From an uncultured Alphaproteobacteria bacterium (GTDB lineage Bacteria > Pseudomonadota > Alphaproteobacteria > Rhodobacterales > Rhodobacteraceae): 64,000 bases of DNA. Of this stretch, positions 8,564-18,193 are shown piece by piece. The notes beneath the pieces are model-generated. The model saw nothing but the letters and a program-made list of their open reading frames with translations. It made no database searches and was not told the origin of the DNA. Location of the stretch: contig CACBRT010000001.1 in NCBI GenBank assembly GCA_902541695.1, positions 94,197 to 158,196 on the forward strand. Reading direction: 5' to 3'. Position 1 is the first letter of the stretch, and each line of letters starts with the position of its first letter. The translations under genes and the position numbers were made by a program.

Positions 8564-9595
8564 ATGAATTATATAAAAAGTATTCGATCTAGGGCATCGA
8601 AAGTTCCCAAAAAAATAATTTTAAGTGAAGGAACAGACGATAGAGTTATTTTAGCTGCCATTGAATCTGTCGTTGAAGGATTTGGAGAAATGACTTTGAT
8701 AGGTCCTGTAGACTTCATTAGTGAAAAGATAAAAAAATTTTCTTCCTCATTCCAGCAAAAAAAGCAGAATGAAATTTTATCAAAAATTGAAATAATAAAT
8801 CCTGAGAAATCAGATCTTCAGGAGGAATTTGCAAAAGAATATTTAAAATGTAGAGCAAAAAAACCAATTAAAATAGATGATGCCCTTCAAATCGTTAAAA
8901 ATCCGTTGGTGTTTTCTGCTCTTTTAGTTCGTCTAAATTATGCTGATGGAACTGTTGGAGGAGCGGTTTCAACCACCTCAGACACAGTAAGAACTGCCAT
9001 AAATGTAATTGGTTTAAAAGAAAGCAAAGAAAAACTTTCAAGTTTTTTTCTTATTGTTTGTGATAAATCTTTTCATAAAAGAAAGGAAACATTTATTTTT
9101 GCAGATTGCGGTGTGGTAATAAACCCGTCAGTAGAGGAACTAGCTAATTCAGCTATAGTAAGCAACGATTGGTTTTCTGAATTAGTAAGTGAAAAACCTT
9201 ATGTAGGGTTGCTTTCGTTTTCAACTTTAGGAAGTGCTAGACATCCTTTGGCAAATAAAGTTATTAAAGCTAAAGAGCTAGTAGGATCACTCAGACCCGA
9301 CATTAAAGTTGAAGGTGAATTACAGTTTGACAGTGCTTTTGACCCTTTGGTTTCTAGTATAAAAGTAAATAATTCAAATATCTCTGGCAAATGTAATGTA
9401 TTGATCTTTCCAAATTTAGATGCTGCCAATATAGCTTATAAAATTGCTGAAAGAATGGCTGGTGCAGTTGCAATTGGTCCTATATTGGACGGTTTAAAAA
9501 AACCAGCAAATGATGTGTCACGCGGTTGTGGTTTTCAGGACATTGTAAATGTAATTGCAATTACAAATATCCAGGCACATCTTGGAATGTCTTGA
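8564..9595 (+). CDS. pta: Phosphate acetyltransferase
   Basis: This 343-residue protein is the short single-domain Pta form. It interconverts acetyl-CoA plus phosphate and acetyl phosphate plus CoA. Motifs include [13 protein letters not shown] at the N-terminus, [49 protein letters not shown] and the closing block [19 protein letters not shown]. No ackA lies beside it in this window. Because an omega-transaminase is divergent, a role after sulfoacetaldehyde acetyltransferase in taurine use is possible, but no xsc gene is present here. The ribosome binding site is weak; the ATG start gives the standard N-terminus. Confidence 0.92.
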   Translation: MNYIKSIRSRASKVPKKIILSEGTDDRVILAAIESVVEGFGEMTLIGPVDFISEKIKKFSSSFQQKKQNEILSKIEIINPEKSDLQEEFAKEYLKCRAKKPIKIDDALQIVKNPLVFSALLVRLNYADGTVGGAVSTTSDTVRTAINVIGLKESKEKLSSFFLIVCDKSFHKRKETFIFADCGVVINPSVEELANSAIVSNDWFSELVSEKPYVGLLSFSTLGSARHPLANKVIKAKELVGSLRPDIKVEGELQFDSAFDPLVSSIKVNNSNISGKCNVLIFPNLDAANIAYKIAERMAGAVAIGPILDGLKKPANDVSRGCGFQDIVNVIAITNIQAHLGMS

Positions 9596-9650
9596 AAATA
9601 AAAAAAGATTTATTAAAATCAATAAAAAGACAAGATATCTGGAGAAATTT

Positions 9651-10874
9651 ATGAAAGATCTCATTAATACTATAGAAGAAAAAGATTTGCCTGAATTAAA
9701 TAAATTTGAATGGCAGGATCCGCTACTTTTAGATACCAAACTATCTGATAGTGAGAGGTTATTGGCCAAGTCAGTAAGGGAATTTGCCGAAAAAAATCTT
9801 ATGCCAAGAGTAGAGAAGGCGTTTCAAAATGAAAAAGTAGATCTTGATGTAATTAAATTAATGGGAGAGATGGGTCTACTAGGCTCAACGATTCCTGAGC
9901 AATATGGTGGGATTGGAGCTAATTATATCTCTTATGGTTTGATTGCAAGAGAAATAGAAAGAATAGATTCTGGATATCGATCTATGATGTCAGTTCAATC
10001 AAGCTTAGTTATGTATCCAATATTTGCTTATGGCTCAGATGAACAAAAAGAAAAATACTTACAAAAGTTAGCATCTGGTAATTTAATAGGTTGCTTTGGT
10101 TTAACAGAGGCAAATGCAGGTTCTGATCCTAGTAGTATGTCGACAAAGGCTGAAAAAGTTTCAGGAGGCTACATAATTTCTGGAGAAAAGTCATGGATTT
10201 CAAATAGTCCAATAGCAGATGTTTTTATAATCTGGGCAAAATCAAACGAACATAATGGCAAAATTAAAGGTTTTATTTTGGAAAAAAATACCCCTGGGTT
10301 ATCTGCTCCTATTATTGATGGTAAATTAAGTCTGAAAGTTTCAATTACTGGCAAGATTGTAATGGATAATGTATTTGTGAATGAGGAATCAATCTTACCT
10401 AATGTAGAAGGTTTAAAAGGTCCATTTGGATGCCTAAATCGCGCTAGGTATGGAATATCTTGGGGAGTACTAGGTGCTGCAGAATATTGTTGGCATGTTG
10501 CACGACAATATGGTTTAGATCGTATTCAATTCAAAAGACCTCTTGCACAAAATCAATTATACCAAAAAAAATTGGTAGATATGCAAACCGAAATTTCACT
10601 AGGTTTACATGCAGTACATAGACTAGGGCAATTAATGGATGAAGGTAATGCGAGTCCAGAGTCTATAAGTTTACTCAAAAGAAATAACTGTGGAAAAGCT
10701 TTAGACGTAGCAAGATTATCTAGGGATATGCTAGGTGGGAATGGCATAGACATTTCATATGGTGTGATGAGACATTTGATAAATTTAGAAACTGTAAATA
10801 CTTACGAAGGTACCCACGATATTCACGCTCTTATATTAGGAAGAGCTCAGACAGGTCTTCAAGCTTTTTTCTAA
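9651..10874 (+). CDS. gcdH: Glutaryl-CoA dehydrogenase
   Basis: A 407-residue FAD acyl-CoA dehydrogenase that oxidatively decarboxylates glutaryl-CoA to crotonyl-CoA in lysine, tryptophan or glutarate breakdown. [14 protein letters not shown] and [17 protein letters not shown] are flavin-contact blocks. The end [20 protein letters not shown] carries the catalytic Glu386 in the context characteristic of GcdH. The reading frame is open upstream into pta, but GGAG at 9641-9644 six bases before the ATG at 9651 and the normal N-terminus select this start. The CaiB-type CoA-transferase at 20175-21323 could supply glutaryl-CoA. The flavoprotein pair downstream is probably co-oriented rather than functionally linked. 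Confidence 0.92.
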   Translation: MKDLINTIEEKDLPELNKFEWQDPLLLDTKLSDSERLLAKSVREFAEKNLMPRVEKAFQNEKVDLDVIKLMGEMGLLGSTIPEQYGGIGANYISYGLIAREIERIDSGYRSMMSVQSSLVMYPIFAYGSDEQKEKYLQKLASGNLIGCFGLTEANAGSDPSSMSTKAEKVSGGYIISGEKSWISNSPIADVFIIWAKSNEHNGKIKGFILEKNTPGLSAPIIDGKLSLKVSITGKIVMDNVFVNEESILPNVEGLKGPFGCLNRARYGISWGVLGAAEYCWHVARQYGLDRIQFKRPLAQNQLYQKKLVDMQTEISLGLHAVHRLGQLMDEGNASPESISLLKRNNCGKALDVARLSRDMLGGNGIDISYGVMRHLINLETVNTYEGTHDIHALILGRAQTGLQAFF

Positions 10875-10975
10875 ATTAAAAATTTTTATTAAGATTATTT
10901 TTTGGTTTGAAAAATTTAACTTTACAGTTAAAGTTAAATTCACATTTATTTTTTACTCTGCTAATGGGGGGCATG

Positions 10976-13426
10976 ATGTCAGGGTTACCAAAGTATTCAA
11001 GAATTATTGTTATAGGTGGTGGAGTAGTTGGGGTCTCTTGTCTATACCATCTAGCTAAATCAGGACTTTCAAATCTATTGCTTATAGAAAAAAATGAGCT
11101 TACTGCTGGGAGTACTTGGCATGCTGCGGGAAATGTACCCACCTTTTCTTCATCCTGGGCAATTATGAATATGCAGAGATATTCTACAGAGTTATATCGA
11201 GGACTCTCTAAAGAAGTGAATTATCCTATGAATTACCATGTAACAGGTTCTGTTAGATTGGCACATTCCGAAGAAAGAATGATGGAATTTCAAAGAGCAA
11301 AAGGAATGGGTATTTATCAAGGTATGGATATTGATGTAATTGGATTATCAGAATTAAAATCAAAATATCCATTTATTGAAACACATGATTTGAAAGGTGC
11401 ACTTTTTGATCCAAACGATGGTGATATTGATCCAGCTCAGCTTACTCAAGCACTGGCAAAAGGTGCACGTGATTTGGGCGCAGACATAATTCGTTTTTGT
11501 TCCGCTACTGGAATTTCAAAGAACAAAAAAAATTGGATAATTAATACAAATAAAGGATCAATCGAATGCGAAATAGTGATTAATGCTGCTGGTTACTATG
11601 CGAAGAGAGTCAGTGATTGGTTCATTCCTTTTGGGGGAAGGTCAATCCCAATGTCAGTAATGAGCCATCAGTATTTATTGACTGAGGAAATTCCTGAATT
11701 ACAAGAAAGATCAGAAAAAGTAAATTCAAAACTTCCTTTACTAAGAGATGTTGATAGCAGTTATTATTTAAGGCAAGAAAAAAACGGTCTCAACTTAGGT
11801 CCATATGAAAGAAACTGTAAAGTTCACTGGCATGAATCTAATGACCCTATGCCAGATGATTTTAGTTTCCAATTATATCCTGACGATCTTGAACGATTAG
11901 AGTGGTATATAGAAGATGCAATGAAACGTGTTCCAATATTAGGTAAGGCAGGAATTTCAAAAGTGATAAATGGACCTATTCCATATACTCCAGATGGTAA
12001 TCCTTTAATTGGTCCTTCACCTGGATTAACGAATGTTTACGAAGCTTGTGTTTTTACTTTTGGTATTGCACAAGGTGGTGGTGCTGGAAAGGTTTTATCA
12101 GAGTGGGTTTCCAAAGGATATACTGAGTGGGATATGTGGTCCTGTGATCCAAGAAGATTCACAGACTATACAGATAAAGATTATTGTGCTGCTAAAGCTG
12201 CTGAAGTTTATGGGCATGAATATGCAATGCATTTTCCTTTTCATTCTTGGCCTGCGGGTAGAGATAAAAAACAATCTCCAAATCATCAAACCATTATCAA
12301 TAATGGGGGACAAATGGGTGCCTATAATGGTTGGGAGCGAGCAAATTGGTTTGCAAAAAATGGGGACGACACTTCAGAGAATTCTACACAATCATGGAAT
12401 AGAGAAGGCCCTTGGTTTTTCAGGGTAAGAGAAGAATGTTTAGCAGTTAACAGAAATGTTGGAGTATTAGATTTACCTGGTTTTTCAAGATTCAAAGTAG
12501 AGGGTCTAGGAGCATCTGAGTTTTTATTAAGTAAAATTTCTGGTAATTTACCTGCTATTGATCGAATGAATTTAGCTTATTTTCCTGATGAACGTGGTCG
12601 TGTTTTGACAGAAATGTCTATTATGCGTCATGACCTTAATAAATTTACTTTAATAACTGCTGGAGCTGCACAATGGCATGATTATGAAATTTTAAAATCA
12701 GATATTAATAAAAATCAAAATGTAGAAGTTTCAGACATCACAAACAATTGGACATGTTTAATCGTAACTGGTCCCAAGTCAAGGTCATTAATAAATAGAA
12801 TTTCAAATGCTGATTTAACGCTACCATGGCTATCTTTACAAAATGCAACAATTGAAAATAAACAAATTTTATTAGCTAGAGTAAGTTACGCAGGCGAATT
12901 AGGCTGGGAAATTCATGCTAAGAATGAAGATATGTCATTAATTTATGAAAAAGTATTAAGTGAAGGAGCAACCCCTTTTGGAATGTTTGCTCTTGATAGT
13001 CTTAGAGTTGAAAAAGGATATAGAGCATGGAAAGGAGATCTTTCAACAGATTATAGCCTTCTTGAAAGTGGGTTAGAAAGATTTATAAAATTTGATAAAA
13101 AGGAAGTTTTTCCTGGTAAACAATCTTTACTGTCTGAAAAACAGCGTGGTTCTGTTAAAAAATTTGTTTCTATGATAATTAAAAATAATGTATGTGATGC
13201 TCCATACATGTCAACAATATGGCATGATGGAAAAATTATAGGAGAAGTCACTAGTGGTGCTTACGGGCATCGTGTAAACGCTTCAATTGCTCTTGGGATG
13301 GTGAAGACTGATTTAGCAATTTCTGGTCAAAATGTTTCAGTAGATATATTTGGAAATGATTTTCCTGCTATTATACAAAATTCTGGTCCTTTATGGGATC
13401 CTAATAATGAAGTTTTAAAAGTATGA
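10976..13426 (+). CDS. Dimethylglycine/sarcosine dehydrogenase-like FAD-GcvT protein A
   Basis: An 816-residue two-part enzyme. The N-terminal half is a DAO-type flavoprotein with IIVIGGGVVGVS and STWHAAGN; His49 is the equivalent of the covalent FAD attachment site of DMGDH and sarcosine dehydrogenase. PYTPDGNPLIGPSPG closes that domain. The C-terminal half (about 440-816) is GcvT-like: VGVLDLPGFSRFKVEG, YAGELGWEIH and ALDSLRVEKGYR. Family members oxidise N-methyl groups and pass the carbon to tetrahydrofolate. Two ATGs (10973 and 10976) follow a G-run ribosome binding site; I took the second. Its stop overlaps the next start by four bases (ATGA), implying translational coupling. The exact substrate is unknown. 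Confidence 0.87.
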   Translation: MSGLPKYSRIIVIGGGVVGVSCLYHLAKSGLSNLLLIEKNELTAGSTWHAAGNVPTFSSSWAIMNMQRYSTELYRGLSKEVNYPMNYHVTGSVRLAHSEERMMEFQRAKGMGIYQGMDIDVIGLSELKSKYPFIETHDLKGALFDPNDGDIDPAQLTQALAKGARDLGADIIRFCSATGISKNKKNWIINTNKGSIECEIVINAAGYYAKRVSDWFIPFGGRSIPMSVMSHQYLLTEEIPELQERSEKVNSKLPLLRDVDSSYYLRQEKNGLNLGPYERNCKVHWHESNDPMPDDFSFQLYPDDLERLEWYIEDAMKRVPILGKAGISKVINGPIPYTPDGNPLIGPSPGLTNVYEACVFTFGIAQGGGAGKVLSEWVSKGYTEWDMWSCDPRRFTDYTDKDYCAAKAAEVYGHEYAMHFPFHSWPAGRDKKQSPNHQTIINNGGQMGAYNGWERANWFAKNGDDTSENSTQSWNREGPWFFRVREECLAVNRNVGVLDLPGFSRFKVEGLGASEFLLSKISGNLPAIDRMNLAYFPDERGRVLTEMSIMRHDLNKFTLITAGAAQWHDYEILKSDINKNQNVEVSDITNNWTCLIVTGPKSRSLINRISNADLTLPWLSLQNATIENKQILLARVSYAGELGWEIHAKNEDMSLIYEKVLSEGATPFGMFALDSLRVEKGYRAWKGDLSTDYSLLESGLERFIKFDKKEVFPGKQSLLSEKQRGSVKKFVSMIIKNNVCDAPYMSTIWHDGKIIGEVTSGAYGHRVNASIALGMVKTDLAISGQNVSVDIFGNDFPAIIQNSGPLWDPNNEVLKV

Positions 13427-15867
13427 TTATACCTAAAAAAGGAAGAGCAATCATCATAGGTGGTGGCGTTTCTGGTTGTTCGGTAGCTTATCATTTAGCT
13501 AAATTAGGCTGGAAAGATGTAATTCTTCTTGAAAGGAAAAAACTTACATCGGGTACAACTTGGCATGCTGCAGGTCTTATTGGACAATTGAGAAATTCAC
13601 AAAATATGACCAGGTTAGCAAAGTATTCTGCTGACCTTTATATTAATCTTGCAGACGAAACTGGCATTGAAACTGGCATGAGGCAAACAGGGTCAATTAC
13701 AGTTGCATTAACTGAAAGTAGAAAAGAGGAATTACAAAGGCAAGCTGCCCTAGCTAGAGCATTTAATGTTGAAGTTCATGAAATTGGCCCGAAAGAGGTT
13801 AAAGAAAAATATCCTATTTTATATACGGAAGATGTCATATCTGGTGTTTTTTTGCCTAAAGACGGTCAAGCAGATCCTGCTAATATTGCACTTGCATTAG
13901 CAAAAGGTGCACGAAATATGGGTGTTCAAATTTTAGAAAATATTAAGGTTGAAGATGTAATAATTAATGATGATTGTGCGAAAGGTATTCACTATTCTTT
14001 GGATAATGGAGAAAAAGGAATTATTTCTTCAGATGTTATTGTCAATTGTGCGGGGATGTGGGCTAGGGAATTAGGATTAAAAAGTGGAGTAAACATTCCC
14101 TTACATGCTTGTGAACATTTCTACATTGTAACTGAACCTATTGAGAACCTAAAACAGTTACCAGTTCTACGAGTTCCTGATGAATGTGCTTATTATAAGG
14201 AAGATGCTGGAAAAATGATGCTTGGGGCATTTGAGACCAAAGCAAAAGCATGGGGGATGGAAGGGATTCCTGATGATTTTTGTTTTGATCAGCTTCCAGA
14301 GGATATAGAGCACTTTGAGCCTATACTTTCTCTTGGTTTAAAGAGAATGCCACTATTAAATAATGTAGGTATTAGGACTTTTTTTAATGGTCCAGAGAGT
14401 TTTACTCCAGACAATAGATATTATTTAGGAGAAGCGAATACCTGTAAAGGATACTGGGTTGCAGCAGGATATAATTCGATTGGTATAATTTCTTCTGGTG
14501 GAGCTGGAATGGCGTTAGCTAAGTGGATTGATAATGGTTCTCCACCTTTCGATCTTTGGGAAGTGGATTTAAGAAGAGCAGAACCTTTTCAAATTAATCG
14601 TAAATACTTAAAAGAAAGAGTAACGGAAAGTTTAGGTTTATTATATGCTGACCATTTTCCATATCTTCAACCAAAAACAAGTCGAAATATTAGACGTTCT
14701 CCTTTTCATAACTACTTGAAAGATCTAGGAGCTGTATTTGGTGAAGTGGCTGGTTATGAAAGAGCTAATTGGTTTTCAAATCTCAATCAAAAACCTGAAT
14801 ATCAATATTCATGGGGAAAACAAAACTGGTTTGAAAATCAAAAAAAAGAACATAGAGCAGTTAGACAAAATATTGGTATATTTGATATGTCATCTTTTGG
14901 TAAAATTAGGGTAGAGGGAGAAGGTGCTTTAAATTTTTTACAGGAGATTTGTACGGCTCAAATTAATATACAAATTGGAAGAATTGTTTATACGCAAATG
15001 CTTAATGAAAAGGGTGGAATAGAATCTGACCTTACAATTTCTCGTTTAGGTGAAAAATCTTTTTTATTGGTTGTACCATGCGCAACATTACAAAGAGATT
15101 TGTCTTATTTAAAAAGGAAAAAGAATTCTAATGAGGTTATGATTATTGATATAAGCTCTTCTGAAGGAGTACTTTCAATAATGGGACCTAACTCAAGAAA
15201 ATTATTAGAATGCGTTTCTCCAAATAACTTCAGTAATTCAGCACATCCATTTGGAACTTGGAAAAATATAGAAATTGGATCAGGCTTAGCTAGAGCACAT
15301 CGAGTGAGTTATGTAGGAGAACTTGGTTGGGAAATTTATATAAGTTCTGACCAGTGCGCTCATGTTTTTGAAGAAATATGGAAATTCCAAGAAGAAATGA
15401 AGTTTAATCTTTGCGGCATTCATGCATTAGATAGTTGTAGAATTGAAAAAGCATATAGGCATTTTGGCCATGACATCACAGATGAAGATCATATAGTTGA
15501 TGCAGGTCTTTCTTTTACTGCAGACTTGTCCAAAAAAAACTTTAAAGGAAAAGATTCAATACTTAAAAAAAGAAAAGTTGGTTCAAGTAAAAAAATGTTA
15601 CAATTCAAATTAAATGATCCAAGTAAAATGATTTACCATAATGAACCGGTTTTGCGGGATAATAAAATTGTAGGATACTTAACTTCAGGTAATTTTGGTC
15701 ATACTTTAGGAGGTTGTATTGGATTAGGATATGTAGATTCAAAAAACTTATCTAATGAAGAAATCTTATCCTTTGATTACAGTATAGATGTGGCGGGAGA
15801 AATTGTAACTGCGGAAGCCAGTTTAAAACCTATGTATGATCCAAAGTCTGAAAGAGTAAGAATGTAA
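13423..15867 (+). CDS. Dimethylglycine/sarcosine dehydrogenase-like FAD-GcvT protein B
   Basis: An 814-residue paralogue of the preceding gene with the same domain order. AIIIGGGVSGCSVAYHLAK binds FAD, GTTWHAAGLIGQLR contains His48 for covalent flavin, and FTPDNRYYLGEA ends the oxidase half. The GcvT half has IGIFDMSSFGKIRVEG, YVGELGWEIYI and ALDSCRIEKAYRHFGHD. The two proteins are clearly homologous but diverged, suggesting different substrates in one pathway, for example dimethylglycine then sarcosine. The overlap with gene A and the three-base gap to the MttB-like gene place all three in one operon. Electron-transfer flavoprotein is the expected acceptor for such enzymes; its genes are not in the window. 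Confidence 0.88.
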   Translation: MIIPKKGRAIIIGGGVSGCSVAYHLAKLGWKDVILLERKKLTSGTTWHAAGLIGQLRNSQNMTRLAKYSADLYINLADETGIETGMRQTGSITVALTESRKEELQRQAALARAFNVEVHEIGPKEVKEKYPILYTEDVISGVFLPKDGQADPANIALALAKGARNMGVQILENIKVEDVIINDDCAKGIHYSLDNGEKGIISSDVIVNCAGMWARELGLKSGVNIPLHACEHFYIVTEPIENLKQLPVLRVPDECAYYKEDAGKMMLGAFETKAKAWGMEGIPDDFCFDQLPEDIEHFEPILSLGLKRMPLLNNVGIRTFFNGPESFTPDNRYYLGEANTCKGYWVAAGYNSIGIISSGGAGMALAKWIDNGSPPFDLWEVDLRRAEPFQINRKYLKERVTESLGLLYADHFPYLQPKTSRNIRRSPFHNYLKDLGAVFGEVAGYERANWFSNLNQKPEYQYSWGKQNWFENQKKEHRAVRQNIGIFDMSSFGKIRVEGEGALNFLQEICTAQINIQIGRIVYTQMLNEKGGIESDLTISRLGEKSFLLVVPCATLQRDLSYLKRKKNSNEVMIIDISSSEGVLSIMGPNSRKLLECVSPNNFSNSAHPFGTWKNIEIGSGLARAHRVSYVGELGWEIYISSDQCAHVFEEIWKFQEEMKFNLCGIHALDSCRIEKAYRHFGHDITDEDHIVDAGLSFTADLSKKNFKGKDSILKKRKVGSSKKMLQFKLNDPSKMIYHNEPVLRDNKIVGYLTSGNFGHTLGGCIGLGYVDSKNLSNEEILSFDYSIDVAGEIVTAEASLKPMYDPKSERVRM

Positions 15868-15870
15868 TAA

Positions 15871-17424
15871 ATGACAATAGATGTACCAAATAAGGAAATT
15901 AATAAGAGATCAGGTGGGAGAAGTGCTAGGCAAGCTTTGAGGTCTGCACCGTTGGCCAAAGAATTACGTCCTGTAAAGCCTGGATTAATTGGAGGTTCAT
16001 ATAATCCATTAACTGATGAAGAGATTTTAAAAATTCACAATTCAGCTCTAAAGGTATTAGAAGAAATAGGTCTTGCTGATGCACCTGAAAGTGGAGTTAA
16101 ATCAATGACTTCAGTTGGTGCAATTTTAGGTGAAGACGGAAGAATAAGATTTCCTAGGGAATTAGTTGAAAACACTTTATCTTATGCTGCACGAGATTTC
16201 ACACTTCATAGTCGTTCAAATAAAAATAGCCTTTTATTAGAAAAAAATCGTGTCTATTATGGAACTGCTGGGGCAGCAGTTCATGTTGTAGATTTAGAAA
16301 CGAATGAATACAGGGATAGTACAGTTTCAGATTTGTTTGCTGCGGCTAAATTATCAGATCATCTTGATAACATTCATTTTCTACAAAGACCAATGATCTG
16401 TAGAGATATTGTTGATAATTTTGAAATGGATTTAAATACCGTTTTTGCTTGTTGTGCTGGAACAAGCAAACATGTAGGAGTTTCATTTACTGAAGCTTCA
16501 TATGTAAAACCAATTATGGAAATGGTACACATATTATCTGGTGGTAAGAATTCTTGGTTTGAGAAACCATTTATATCAAATTCGAATTGTTTTGTTGTAC
16601 CACCTCTAAAATTTGCAACTGAAAGTTGTTTAGTAATGGAAGAATGTATTAAATCAGGCATGCCAATTCTTCTTTTATCCGCAGGTCAAGCTGGAGCAAC
16701 TGCTCCTGCACCAATTGCAGGAGCAATAGTGCAAGCTGTCGCTGAATGTTTAGCTGGTTTAGTATACGTAAATTCAATAGAAAAAGGTTTTCCAGCTATT
16801 TTTGGTACTTGGCCTTTTGTTTCAGATTTAAGAACTGGTGCAATGTCTGGAGGATCAGGTGAGCAGGCACTTCTTACAGCAGGGTGTGCACAAATGCATA
16901 GATTTTATAATCTCCCTGGAGGTGCAGCTGCAGGTATTGCAGACTCCAAGTTACCTAATATGCAAGCAGGTTGGGAGCAGGCGACATCAAATGTTATGGC
17001 AGGATTAGCTGGACTTAATTTGGTATATGAATCTGCAGGAATGCATGCTTCTCTTTTAGGATTTTGTTTAGAGAGTCTAGTTCTAGGAGATGATTTACTT
17101 GGTCAAGCATTGAGATGTGTAAAAGGAATAGATGTAAACAACGCTAGTTTAAGCTTAGATACGATGAGAGATATTTGCTTAAATGGTCCTGGTCATTATT
17201 TAGGTCACAATCAAACTTTAAGTTTAATGCAAACAGAATACATTTATCCAGTTTTAGGAGATAGAACTAGTCCCAAAGAATGGGCTGAAAATGGGAAACC
17301 AGATCTTTTATTAAAAGCAAAAGAAAGAACAAAAGATTTACTTTCAACCCCAACAAAAGACGAATTAAATCCATTATTAAGAAAAGAAATAATGCAAAAA
17401 TTTCCTATACATTTGAAAATTTAA
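15871..17424 (+). CDS. MttB-family methyltransferase, non-pyrrolysine type
   Basis: A 517-residue member of the trimethylamine methyltransferase (MttB/COG5598) superfamily, seen in GGSYNPLTDEEILKIHNSAL, FGTWPFVSDLRTGAMSGGSGEQ and LPGGAAAGIADSKLPN with YESAGMHASLLG. The frame is continuous with no in-frame UAG, so no pyrrolysine is needed. Non-Pyl relatives such as MtgB demethylate glycine betaine onto a corrinoid protein. Marine alphaproteobacterial homologues are commonly found beside DMGDH-like genes, but their reaction is not established to my knowledge. No MttC-type corrinoid protein is adjacent. The first 35 residues are an Arg/Lys-rich extension. Substrate and mechanism remain open. Confidence 0.85.
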   Translation: MTIDVPNKEINKRSGGRSARQALRSAPLAKELRPVKPGLIGGSYNPLTDEEILKIHNSALKVLEEIGLADAPESGVKSMTSVGAILGEDGRIRFPRELVENTLSYAARDFTLHSRSNKNSLLLEKNRVYYGTAGAAVHVVDLETNEYRDSTVSDLFAAAKLSDHLDNIHFLQRPMICRDIVDNFEMDLNTVFACCAGTSKHVGVSFTEASYVKPIMEMVHILSGGKNSWFEKPFISNSNCFVVPPLKFATESCLVMEECIKSGMPILLLSAGQAGATAPAPIAGAIVQAVAECLAGLVYVNSIEKGFPAIFGTWPFVSDLRTGAMSGGSGEQALLTAGCAQMHRFYNLPGGAAAGIADSKLPNMQAGWEQATSNVMAGLAGLNLVYESAGMHASLLGFCLESLVLGDDLLGQALRCVKGIDVNNASLSLDTMRDICLNGPGHYLGHNQTLSLMQTEYIYPVLGDRTSPKEWAENGKPDLLLKAKERTKDLLSTPTKDELNPLLRKEIMQKFPIHLKI

Positions 17425-17430
17425 ATTGCT

Positions 17431-18192
17431 CTAGCCTTTAATTCTATAACCTGTTTTAAATATCAAACCTATTAAAATTAAGCATATGAATAAAAAAATT
17501 ATAATAAAACTAAAAGAAATAATAATAGCTATGTCTGCTGTACCAAAAAAACTCCATCTAAATCCGTTTATTACATAAAATATTGGATTAAATTTTGTCA
17601 CAAACTGCCATAATTCTGGAAGCATTTTAACTGAATAAAAACTTCCTCCAAGGAAAACTAAAGGCGTAATAATTAACAATGGAATTAATTGCAGTTTTTC
17701 AAAATTTGTTGCCCAAATACCGACAATGAAACCAAAAAGTGAAAAAGTAATACTTATTAAAATTAATAAAAAAAGCATCAATAGAGGGTGCTTTATATAA
17801 AAATCAACAAATATTGTAGATGTTAATAAAATTAATAAACTTATCAAAATTGATTTACTTACTGCTGCTCCAGCATATCCGATAACTATTTCATATGCTG
17901 ATATAGGGGCTGACATAATTTCAAAAATCGAACCATTATATTTAGGTAAATATATACCAAATGCTGCAAAATTAACACTTGTCGTCATGACAGAAAGCAT
18001 TATCAGTCCTGGTACAATAAAGGCCCCATATGATACACTATCAATCGTTGATATCTTAGTTCCAATTGCTGCCCCAAAAACAATAAAATAGAGTGAGGTA
18101 GAAAGAACAGGCGCTAAAATACTTTGCATTATAGTTCTTAATGCTCTTGCCATTTCAAATTTATAGATAGCTTTAATTGAATTAAAGTTCAC
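17431..18192 (-). CDS. ABC-2 type transporter permease
   Basis: About 253 residues with six predicted membrane helices and the ABC-2 layout, for example YNGSIFEIMSAPISAYEIVIG and PLVFLGGSFYSVKMLPELWQ, typical of NodJ/DrrB/YadH-type exporters. It pairs with the ATPase directly upstream. I place the start at the GTG at 18192, because GAGGG at 18203-18199 is a well-spaced ribosome binding site and the ATPase stop lies one base before; a GTG at 18207 would add five residues. The cargo is unknown; relatives export lipids, polysaccharides or drugs. It is convergent with the MttB-like gene, leaving only a six-base gap. Confidence 0.87.
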   Translation of the reverse strand: MNFNSIKAIYKFEMARALRTIMQSILAPVLSTSLYFIVFGAAIGTKISTIDSVSYGAFIVPGLIMLSVMTTSVNFAAFGIYLPKYNGSIFEIMSAPISAYEIVIGYAGAAVSKSILISLLILLTSTIFVDFYIKHPLLMLFLLILISITFSLFGFIVGIWATNFEKLQLIPLLIITPLVFLGGSFYSVKMLPELWQFVTKFNPIFYVINGFRWSFFGTADIAIIISFSFIIIFLFICLILIGLIFKTGYRIKG

Positions 18193-18193
18193 C

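Noticed and set aside
12033..12428. 131-codon open frame in another phase
   Set aside because: It overlaps the well-supported FAD-GcvT gene A in the +1 phase, has no ribosome binding site and resembles no family.
15871..17424. Pyrrolysine in the MttB homologue
   Set aside because: The frame is continuous without an in-frame TAG before the terminal stop, so no amber decoding is needed.
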